NCBI GenBank assembly: GCA_963575715.1 | Contig: CAUYTW010000308.1 | Span: forward strand, 1 to 59,386 | Direction of reading: 5' to 3' | Source of the DNA: Gammaproteobacteria bacterium | Lineage (GTDB): Bacteria > Pseudomonadota > Gammaproteobacteria > CAIRSR01 | DNA length: 59,386 nt | In this document: in pieces, positions 53,401 to 59,386 of the stretch | How positions within the stretch are numbered: position 1 is the first letter of the stretch | How the letters are laid out: each line of letters opens with the position of its first letter | Notes under the pieces: model-generated | Database searches by the model: none | Seen by the model: the letters and a program-made list of their open reading frames with translations, nothing else | Told to the model about the DNA's origin: nothing | Made by a program: the position numbers and the translations under genes

Positions 53401-55013
53401 GCAATAGCACTGGCTGGTGCCTGTCCCTGCCAGCCAGAGGTTTTTTCACGCAGCTCGGCGCTGGCTCCAACACGATCCGCCGCCGCAACTACTAGAACCC
53501 GCCGCCACGGGAAGTGACGCCGTCCAATTTGCAAGGTGTGAGCGATATCCGCCAGAGATTGTTCCGGGTGAGCGTCAATATGGTCAGCCAGTTCGGTTCC
53601 CAACTGGGCTAAAGCATCGGCGTCGCGCGCCGCCAGGGGCAATAATACCCAGGGCCGGCCCTGAGCGGACATTGGTAGGGCCGGAGACTCTTCGACGATG
53701 ACATGGGCATTGGTGCCGCCAATGCCAAACGAACTCACTCCAGCGCGGCGTGGCATGTCAGCGCGACGGGGCCAAGGTAATAAGGCAGAATTGACAAAAA
53801 ATGGGCTTTCTTTTAGTCCCAGCTTGGGATTTGGTACCTGAAAATGACAAGTGGGCGGGATTTCGCCTGCGTTCAGCGCCAGCACGGTCTTGATCAGGCT
53901 GGCGGTACCAGCAGCGGTGTCAAGGTGACCGATATTTCCCTTGAGTGAACCGATGGCACAATCACCAACGCGCTGACTACTGGCGCGAAACGCCTCGGTT
54001 AAGGCGCTGATCTCCACGGAATCTCCCAGCTCGGTCGCGGTCCCGTGAGTCTCTACATAATCGATAGTGTCAGCACCGAGTCCGGCAATCTCCAACGCCT
54101 CCAAAATTACTTCCGCCTGCCCAGCGACACTCGGCGCGCTGTAGCCAACTTTTAAGGATCCGTCGTTGTTGATGGCAAAACCACGAATCACGCCGTGAAT
54201 GCTGTCGCCATCGGCGATGGCGTCGGTAATCCGCTTCAGCACGACTACGGCACAGCCATTGCCATCAATGGTGCCAGCGGCAGCGCGATCAAAAGGCCGA
54301 CAGTGACCATCCGGCGACAGCGTTCCGCCCTTGATATGAAAATAGCCTTGATCCTGGGGAAGATGAATAGAGCAACCACCCGCGATGACGACATCGCACT
54401 GATGACTGAGCAAGCTCTGGGCCGCCATCACGGTTGCAACTAAGGAAGTTGAACAGGCAGTGTTTAGCGTCACCGCTGGCCCTTGGAGATTGAGTTTATA
54501 GGCAACGCGGCTAGTGGCAAAATCCTTGTCGTTGCTCAATGTTAACTGCCAGCCGCCGACGCTTTCCAATAGCTCAGGATGATTGATCAGATTGTGCAAC
54601 AAGTATCCATTCAGGCCGACTCCGGCGAATAACCCGATCCGTCCTGCGTAACGCTCGGGATCGATGGCCGCGTGCTCCAACGCCCGCCATACTCCTTTCA
54701 ACAGTAAGCGGTGTTGTGGATCGAGAATTTCCACTTCGCGTGGAGTCAGGTTGAAAAAAGTCGCATCGAATAGCTCAATTCCCGGTAATTGCCCCATGGC
54801 CTTGACGTAGTGGGGATTGGCTAACGTCGTTTCGTCAACCCCGGAGGCACGCAATTCATCGTCACTAAAAAAGGTAATGGATTCAACCCCTGTACGCAGA
54901 TTGGACCAAAATTGTGTCAAAGTCTCGGCACCTGGTACCCGAACATACATACCAACAATGGCAATCCCTGTTTTTTCTCTGGTGGTTGATGCCGCTGCTA
55001 TATTCATTAACAA
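50406..55013 (-). CDS. Single-module type I polyketide synthase (KS-AT-KR-ACP)
   Basis: A 1535-residue PKS. The ketosynthase (about 12-445) has C187 in NTACSTSLVAT, the histidines in VETHGTATELGD and KGNIGHLDTAAG. The acyltransferase (about 540-840) has S636 in VGYSLGEYVA, with the usual GHS changed to GYS, and PFHTPLM, nearer to the malonyl-type pattern. No dehydratase is visible. The ketoreductase starts near 1160 with GGLGNIG at 1168-1174 and runs to about 1400. The ACP carries S1484 in ELGGNSLIMIQL. No loading module or terminal thioesterase is fused. It is the first gene of an operon with exporter and thioesterase. The product would contain at least one reduced (hydroxyl) extender unit; its starter is unknown. 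Confidence 0.95.
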   Translation of the reverse strand: MLMNIAAASTTREKTGIAIVGMYVRVPGAETLTQFWSNLRTGVESITFFSDDELRASGVDETTLANPHYVKAMGQLPGIELFDATFFNLTPREVEILDPQHRLLLKGVWRALEHAAIDPERYAGRIGLFAGVGLNGYLLHNLINHPELLESVGGWQLTLSNDKDFATSRVAYKLNLQGPAVTLNTACSTSLVATVMAAQSLLSHQCDVVIAGGCSIHLPQDQGYFHIKGGTLSPDGHCRPFDRAAAGTIDGNGCAVVVLKRITDAIADGDSIHGVIRGFAINNDGSLKVGYSAPSVAGQAEVILEALEIAGLGADTIDYVETHGTATELGDSVEISALTEAFRASSQRVGDCAIGSLKGNIGHLDTAAGTASLIKTVLALNAGEIPPTCHFQVPNPKLGLKESPFFVNSALLPWPRRADMPRRAGVSSFGIGGTNAHVIVEESPALPMSAQGRPWVLLPLAARDADALAQLGTELADHIDAHPEQSLADIAHTLQIGRRHFPWRRVLVVAAADRVGASAELREKTSGWQGQAPASAIAPIFLLPGQDAHHVNMALLLYRHEPRFHAIIEHCRQLLATQHGIDLLSLLYPEGLDVVMPRVDSATTSIDPLPLYVINYALAQLWISWGVTPRALVGYSLGEYVAATLAGVVSLNDGLKLAVASRQLLRALKPGRMVAVALSVAELQSRLPRDSYIAMVIGPQQVIVAGNEAAITLLTDQLNSVAVRWRPVPLALPFHTPLMTPFLASFANVLSEVHFHAPQIPYLCSLTGDWITATEATNPQHYLRLASTTVRLDRMLDRLFTELETAGEGLLLEVGPSQVMTALALQHPRRPTWLPVLSSLPDSRHRMGETGEPRDQAHLLGTAGRLWLAGVELDWAALADTNRRRVALPGHPFRYQRFWIDPTRGARALPDAKSANGTMLKEPDISHWFYLPSWRRLSLATATITSGSRWLLIADASGLAERLARALQEAGAEVVLVRPRAVLPSPQGGDKCLLTGTMTAGYFLDSGDPDAWGALFTTLGAWRPQQLVHLALYQQLVSQETQAFNDLMVLGYAINKHYLNDDMTLTLVADRLCAVDSAHTPDAAKVTALGPLRVIGQEYPNITTRIIDIDAMPRLPLLLAELADRTAPQSVALRGTIRLREYFESAPLPAVDGIPARLRRGGVYLLTGGLGNIGLALARYLAEVVAARLVLVSRTPLPPRTEWSRCVTDPATPPRLMSQLRQLLAIEALGCELLLCNADVADEAAMNRVFATAEQRFGTIHGIIHAAGLVGQSSVIAFNNALSAAGSVANQRQFPSKVTGTEVLATLLAERQFDFCLICSSLSSLLGGLGFSAYAATNLYVDARVEQLNQRQPGRWLAVNWEGWIFENETRLKGLSTVGALGLEMMPAEGCEAFARLMALPSLERVVISSGDLQRRLAQWVERQPPATASTSRSSSGHARPELLGDYTAPRSSMEQQLVMFCEHCLGIDGIGVDDNFFELGGNSLIMIQLVAKIRRTFQVEISLMEFFERPTVAAMATRIELASSVDEERDEGFL

Positions 55014-55338
55014 TCTCCGAATTCATCAAAATATCAAAAAATTCGCGGCTTTAGCAGTGATGTGGTTTACAGCAAGAAGACACGAAGCGTATAAGAATCT
55101 CACGAATTTATTCGTAGTGGTATCGTGGCGCACGATGACGACAAGGGACCGTCCGAGTGCAGTCGCAAGCCCCATCCTTTAGGACGGGGTAATTGACAAG
55201 TCCCAGCTGGACCAACCTGGGTTTAGAACATCGGATGACGTTGCAACGAAGTATTAAATATTCGCCCATGGATGCGAGCCGGTCCGTGGCGTTGTTGCCG
55301 TGTTCCTCGATCTAACGTTAGTGTCAACAGGCCCTGAT
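55014..55338. other. Divergent region between PKS and wzb
   Basis: This divergent gap must hold promoters for both the PKS operon (minus) and the wzb-wza-wzc operon (plus), though I cannot place them. CGGAGATTG is the PKS ribosome site. The middle (55164-55250) is a hairpin element related to the one after wzc. No gene is seen. Confidence 0.6.
55164..55250 (+). repeat. Hairpin element upstream of wzb
   Basis: A CCCC-ATCC-TTTA-GGAC-GGGG hairpin (55170-55189) is followed by GACAAGT, GGACCAACCT and ATCGGATGACGTT. The same order, with changes, follows wzc (59296-59386). The hairpin style resembles IS200/IS605-type element ends or their associated RNAs. No transposase gene is present, so this is a remnant at most. 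Confidence 0.4.
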
Positions 55339-55779
55339 ATGTTTAAAAATATCCTTACTGTATGCGTCGGCAATATTTGCCGAAGTCCCATGGCTGAATA
55401 CCTTATACGCCAGAATCCGATGGCTCAAAAAGTGGGCGTTGTCATTTCCAGCGCCGGGCTTTCGGCACTTACCGGATTTCCTGCGGACCCTATGGCGCAG
55501 GAACTGTTACGGGAACGGGGCATTGATCTCTCTGCTCATCGCGCAAGAAAATTCACTCCTGATTTGTTGGTTCGATCCGACCTCATTCTTGTAATGGAAG
55601 CCTGGCAACAACGAGAGATCGAGCGCATGAGTCCAGTCGCGCGCGGGAAGGTCCATATGCTTGGTCGATGGCGGAATACCGAAATTCCTGATCCCTATTC
55701 TAAACCCCGCGCGGCTTTTGAAGAGGCGTTGACACTCATCGAAAGCAGCATCCATGATTGGAAAAATAGACTGTGGTGA
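55339..55779 (+). CDS. wzb: Low-molecular-weight protein tyrosine phosphatase Wzb
   Basis: A 146-residue phosphatase that dephosphorylates the Wzc kinase to cycle capsule or exopolysaccharide assembly. The P-loop C9-VGNIC-R15-S (VCVGNICRSPMAE) is intact, and IPDPYSKPRAAFEEAL holds the general-acid aspartate. I start at the ATG 55339, which gives the normal length; the frame is open back to 55300. The TGA overlaps the GTG of wza. Confidence 0.94.
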   Translation: MFKNILTVCVGNICRSPMAEYLIRQNPMAQKVGVVISSAGLSALTGFPADPMAQELLRERGIDLSAHRARKFTPDLLVRSDLILVMEAWQQREIERMSPVARGKVHMLGRWRNTEIPDPYSKPRAAFEEALTLIESSIHDWKNRLW

Positions 55780-56993
55780 AATTTTCAAGACTCGTTACCC
55801 AAACTTTTTTTGTACTATCCACGGTTAGCTGCTCCTATGCACCTGGTCTTCACATTCCTGACAACCGTTTTTCTTACAACGCACATGATAACGACCAGGA
55901 TTATGAAGAACGTGCTGGCCTGATGGATGTATTTTTAGACTTGATGGATGATTCTCGTCCCCTCACACCTATTCCGGTGACCACCATCGACGCAGACGTG
56001 ATCTCCGCTCAAGACCACGAACAAGCTAAATTGCGACGTGAAGTGAGTGGTGCCGTGCGCACCGAGGATATCCAGAATTATGAATATCGGGTCGGCCCAC
56101 ATGATGTTCTCGCTTTTACCGTCTGGGATCATCCTGAGCTTACTTCTCCCAGTGCTGCGGCCAACGCTGCCATGACGGCAGCCATCTCGCCCCTCGGAGT
56201 TTCCTCTTCCCAGGTAGTACCCTCGGACGCCATTGGTCACGGTGTTAGTAACCAAGGAACCATTTTTTTCCCTTATGTGGGTGAAGTGCCGGTCGCCGGA
56301 CGCACCCTGGGAGAGATTCGTTCCATGATCACGCGAGCGTTAGGTCAATACATTATTGAACCACAAGTAGATGTCCGTATTGTCTCCTACCGTAGCAAGA
56401 GGGTGTACGTAACCGGCGAGATAAAAAACCCCGGCATGATTCCTATTACCGATACGCCGCTCACCATCGTGGATGCTATCGCGCGCGCACAAGGTTTCAC
56501 GCCCGAGTCTGAACCCTTTCGTGTACGGCTCGTTCGTGGCAAACAAAATTATATCCTTGATTTAAATTCTCTTTTTGATAATGGCGATCTCTCTCAGAAC
56601 TGGATTTTGCAAGACGGTGACATTGTCAATGTGCCAGATCGCAAGGACAGCAAGGTTTATGTCATGGGAGAAGTGATGAAAGCCGACGTGTTGCACATGA
56701 ATAAAGGCCACATGAGTTTGGCCGAGTCCATCAACCTTTCCGGGGGTCTTAACCAGCAAAGCGCTGATGCTAAACGAGTTTTTGTAATTCGTGGTGTTAA
56801 TGAAAAACCCACGTCTCCGCTTGTCTATCATCTCGATCTCTCACGCCCGGACGCATTGTTGCTTTCCACCCGCTTTGAATTAAAACCCCTAGATGTGGTG
56901 TATGTTTCCACTGCCGACCTCGCGCGCTGGAATCGTGTCATCAGTGGAATTCTGCCTACCATCACGACTTTAAGCACGACTACCAATCGCTAA
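55773..56993 (+). CDS. wza: Wza-like polysaccharide export lipoprotein (second copy)
   Basis: An outer-membrane export channel of 406 residues with lipobox STVSC in its N-terminal signal. The Poly_export domain includes YRVGPHDVLAFTVWDHPELTSP and GTIFFPYVGEVPVAGRTLGEIRSMI. SLBB domains follow (YVTGEIKNPGMIPITDTPLTIVDAIARAQG and VYVMGEVMKADVLHMNKGHMSLAESINLSGG). The last part, VVYVSTADLARWNRVISGILP, is the Wza-type C-terminal helix that lines the channel. GTG at 55773 or 55776 is the start and overlaps the wzb stop, so wzb and wza are coupled. Confidence 0.94.
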   Translation: MVKFSRLVTQTFFVLSTVSCSYAPGLHIPDNRFSYNAHDNDQDYEERAGLMDVFLDLMDDSRPLTPIPVTTIDADVISAQDHEQAKLRREVSGAVRTEDIQNYEYRVGPHDVLAFTVWDHPELTSPSAAANAAMTAAISPLGVSSSQVVPSDAIGHGVSNQGTIFFPYVGEVPVAGRTLGEIRSMITRALGQYIIEPQVDVRIVSYRSKRVYVTGEIKNPGMIPITDTPLTIVDAIARAQGFTPESEPFRVRLVRGKQNYILDLNSLFDNGDLSQNWILQDGDIVNVPDRKDSKVYVMGEVMKADVLHMNKGHMSLAESINLSGGLNQQSADAKRVFVIRGVNEKPTSPLVYHLDLSRPDALLLSTRFELKPLDVVYVSTADLARWNRVISGILPTITTLSTTTNR

Positions 56994-57039
56994 TTCCATT
57001 TCATCTTCATCAATCCGCAAAACAGCGCAACATAACTGC

Positions 57040-59307
57040 ATGAATCCTGAACAAGCCGTCTCATCGTCTGAAAGAATCGATCCTTACACATCCAACAGCA
57101 TTTCCTCCGAAATAATGGAGAATGAAATCGGGCTGGATGAAATCATCGGGATTTTGTTCCAGTCACGCTGGTTTATTTTTGGCATAACGCTGCTGGTTTT
57201 TTCCCTCGGTTTTGCTTATACCTACATAACTCCTCTGATTTACAGCGTAGACGCTTTGGTACAAGTCGAAGAACGAGGCGGCGGTAACATGAAAGGTTTC
57301 GGAGAACTGTCGCTCCTACTCAGTGGCGACAGTCCAACGGAAGCAGAAATTGAAATTTTGAAATCCCGCGCCATGACCGGCATGGTTGTGGACCAACTCA
57401 AACTCGACATTATTGCCCTACCACATACTTTTCCGATTATTGGTCGCGCATTGGCGCGCCGCTATAAGGGCATCGTGCCGGCTCCTCCTTTGTTTGGTTT
57501 GAATTCATACGCCTGGGGTGGAGAAGTCATCCGTGTGGAAAATTTTGAAGTCCCGGAAGAATTCAAGAACGAAACATTTACGCTGATCGCCCTGAGAGAT
57601 GGTGCCTATCGAGTCAGCGATAAAAACGGAAATGTTTTATTAGATGGACGCGAGGGTAAAACGGCAACAAGCCATGGCATTGCCCTTTTTGTGAGCCTAC
57701 TTACAGCGCGTCCAGATACGGAATTCCTTCTTGTTAAGCAATCCCGCATTCAAACCATCACGGAACTCCAGAAACAATTGGATGTTCAAGAAAAGGGAAG
57801 AAAAACCGGTGTGTTATCGTTAACTCTTGAGGGATCGAACCCTAAGCGGATCGTGAGCATTGTGAATGCGCTGGCGAACAATTACCTACGACAAAATGTG
57901 GAGCGTCGTTCCGAAGAAGCGCAAAAAATGCTCTCTTTTCTGAATGGTGAACTTCCGCGTATTCGTATGGATACCCAAAACGCGGAAGCCTCGCTAAGTG
58001 AGTATCGTTCTCGTACTGCTAGTTTGGGCATGAGCATTGAAGCGCAATCCTTCGTCCAGTCCTCAGCAGAAGTGGAAAAACAGATTACTTTATTGCGCTT
58101 TGAAAAAGCGGGGCTGGAGCAACGGTTTACTGGCGACCACCCCGCTTTGGCAACTGTTCGGAAAAAATTGGCCCAGATGGAAGCGGACAAACAAAAAGTA
58201 ACCGCCAAAATCAAGCATCTTCCAGAAACCGAACTTGAAGCTATTAGACTAGAACGCGATGCCAAGGTAGCCAATGAAGTGTATGTCCTCCTCCTTAATA
58301 AAATTCAAGAGCTTTCGGTTGCCAAGGCAGGTACCGTTGGCAACGTTCGCATCATTGACAAGGCGGATATTCCCATCTCGCCGATTAAACCTAAAAAGTC
58401 TTTTATTCTTTTGCTTTCAGGGGTGTTCGGATTTTTTCTCGGTATCGGCCTGCTTATGATACGCCGATCATTCTTCAAAGTGGTGGAAAACCCCGATGAA
58501 GTAGAACGCATGCTCAATTTGACTGTTTATGCGACTATTCCTCATTCCAATAAAATTAGACAACACAAAAGCCAGAAAGCTGCAAATAAAAGCGAGAAAT
58601 ACACCTTGCTGGCCAGAGAGTTTCCAAAGGACATTGCTATGGAGAGTATTCGCAGCCTGCGCACTAGCCTTCAATTTGCATTAATGGAATCCTCAAATAA
58701 TATCATTGCTTTTTCAGGCCCCAGTATGGGAGTGGGAAAAAGTTTTGTTTCGGTAAATCTTGCCTTTTCACTCGCAGAGGCAGAAAAACGAGTGCTGCTG
58801 ATCGACGCTGATATGCGTAAGGGTTATCTACACGAATATTTTGACATGGCGCGCACGGATGGCTTGTCTGGATTAATCAGCGGAAAGGTTTCCCTTGAGA
58901 ACGCCATTCACTCCACGGACATAAAAGGCCTTGATTTCATACCGGCGGGCATCACGCCCCCTAATCCAGCGGAAATTCTTATGAGTGAGAACTTCCAACG
59001 CATCATCAATGAAGTATCAAGGCGTTATGACATAGTCATCCTTGATACTCCACCCGTCCTTGCCGTAACCGATGCCAGCATTATTGGACGCCATGCCGGT
59101 ATCCTCTTTCTTGTCATTCGCTACGCCCGTCATCCTATTCGTGAAATCGAACATTCTTATAAACGCCTCAAGCAGAGTGGCGTTCGAGTTCAAGGTGTGG
59201 TGTTCAACGATACTCCGATGAGTGGCAAATATGGATATCGATATGGTTACGGGTATGGTCGATATTACGGATATGGATATGGATATGGTCAAGAACCCCA
59301 CGGCTAA
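57040..59307 (+). CDS. wzc: Tyrosine autokinase and chain-length regulator Wzc
   Basis: An inner-membrane bacterial tyrosine kinase of 755 residues. The Wzz domain comes first with a membrane helix at about 46-66 (SRWFIFGITLLVFSLGFAYTYI). A periplasmic coiled coil and a second helix (SFILLLSGVFGFFLGIGLLMI) follow. The cytosolic kinase has Walker A SGPSMGVGKS (559-568) and Walker A' LLIDADMRKG, with Walker B VILDTPPVL. The tail carries about a dozen tyrosines alternating with glycine (YGYRYGYGYGRYY), the autophosphorylation cluster. The stop TAA lies in the hairpin of the downstream element. It is preceded by wzb and wza. Confidence 0.95.
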   Translation: MNPEQAVSSSERIDPYTSNSISSEIMENEIGLDEIIGILFQSRWFIFGITLLVFSLGFAYTYITPLIYSVDALVQVEERGGGNMKGFGELSLLLSGDSPTEAEIEILKSRAMTGMVVDQLKLDIIALPHTFPIIGRALARRYKGIVPAPPLFGLNSYAWGGEVIRVENFEVPEEFKNETFTLIALRDGAYRVSDKNGNVLLDGREGKTATSHGIALFVSLLTARPDTEFLLVKQSRIQTITELQKQLDVQEKGRKTGVLSLTLEGSNPKRIVSIVNALANNYLRQNVERRSEEAQKMLSFLNGELPRIRMDTQNAEASLSEYRSRTASLGMSIEAQSFVQSSAEVEKQITLLRFEKAGLEQRFTGDHPALATVRKKLAQMEADKQKVTAKIKHLPETELEAIRLERDAKVANEVYVLLLNKIQELSVAKAGTVGNVRIIDKADIPISPIKPKKSFILLLSGVFGFFLGIGLLMIRRSFFKVVENPDEVERMLNLTVYATIPHSNKIRQHKSQKAANKSEKYTLLAREFPKDIAMESIRSLRTSLQFALMESSNNIIAFSGPSMGVGKSFVSVNLAFSLAEAEKRVLLIDADMRKGYLHEYFDMARTDGLSGLISGKVSLENAIHSTDIKGLDFIPAGITPPNPAEILMSENFQRIINEVSRRYDIVILDTPPVLAVTDASIIGRHAGILFLVIRYARHPIREIEHSYKRLKQSGVRVQGVVFNDTPMSGKYGYRYGYGYGRYYGYGYGYGQEPHG

Positions 59308-59386
59308 AGGCGGGGGCTTGAGAAGTAAAACTCACAAGTTCGGACTTGACCAGCCTAAGTCGAAAGTATCGGACTACGTTTTTGGA
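59296..59386 (+). repeat. Hairpin element after wzc (cut by window edge)
   Basis: CCCCACG/CGGGGG flanking CTAAAGG forms the hairpin. CACAAGT, GACCAGCCT and ATCGGACTACGTT follow in the same order as in the element at 55164-55250. It begins in the last codons of wzc and supplies its TAA. It could be the start of an IS200/IS605- or IscB-associated RNA, but the window ends before any gene could confirm that. Confidence 0.4.

Noticed and set aside
54817-55182. A 121-residue plus-strand frame reaching the hairpin upstream of wzb, considered as a transposase C-terminal relic
   Set aside because: Half of it is antisense to the PKS start, and the remainder shows no zinc-finger or RuvC-like motif of TnpB.
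59296-59386. A firm call of an IscB/HEARO-associated RNA
   Set aside because: The resemblance is by eye only and no nuclease gene is inside the window; recorded as a repeat with low confidence.

Overview
The window reads as a piece of a gammaproteobacterial chromosome. LolB, YgfZ, a DamX-like AAA-SPOR protein, the fliL-M-N-O-P order, PurC of the long SAICAR synthase type and Wzb/Wza/Wzc all fit that class. A class I phosphoribulokinase hints at, but does not prove, a capacity for Calvin-cycle CO2 fixation. No rRNA, tRNA, CRISPR array or intact transposase is visible. The chromosome is littered with short non-autonomous repeats, and several of them touch coding sequence.

Layout. 1-592: repeat-rich leader. 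593-3743: HlyD adaptor, ABC ATPase and ABC-2 permease with overlapping starts, bracketed by copies of a 166-bp MITE-like element. 4121-8923: GAF-GAF-HD-GYP, PncC, CHASE2-cyclase and a FecR-like exported protein. 9003-12652: a large 2OG-Fe(II) dioxygenase-like protein and an RpfG-type HD-GYP regulator. 12856-17670: a small exported protein, a double GT2 glycosyltransferase, a Wza-like lipoprotein and, convergent to them, an SpsF-type cytidylyltransferase. 17809-21137 (minus): secreted protein, purC, hemerythrin-PAS protein. 21491-26262: mutM and fliLMNOP. 26276-27936 (minus): prkB and lolB. 28264-34071: a tight signalling operon (RR-CheC, PAS-only protein, unknown 482-aa protein, HD-GYP with a changed HD motif, Ppx/GppA). 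34151-39172: a PD-(D/E)XK protein, then UbiA-type prenyltransferase, GtrA, Uma2, DprE1-like and DprE2-like genes, resembling the mycobacterial route to polyprenyl-phospho-arabinose. 39364-47566 (minus): MCP, rhodanese, YgfZ, histidine kinase, DamX-like protein, class I amidotransferase. 47973-55013 (minus): a one-module type I PKS with its own ABC exporter and type II thioesterase. 55339-59307 (plus): wzb-wza-wzc, preceded and followed by related hairpin elements.

How the genes fit together. Two themes dominate. One is surface chemistry: two Wza-type exporters, Wzb/Wzc, a large glycosyltransferase, an activated-sugar enzyme, the DprE-like lipid-linked pentose pathway and a PKS with exporter. 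The other is signalling and motility: three HD-GYP proteins with no GGDEF domain, a CheC-type fusion, an MCP, a CHASE2 cyclase, a histidine kinase and the flagellar switch and export genes. The most unusual direct observations are a 177-bp dispersed repeat read in frame as about 59 residues of the histidine kinase, a MITE that supplies the stop codon of the dprE2-like gene, and a lysine/glutamate-rich tail on FliM. All functional assignments come from reading motifs by eye; no database search was run.
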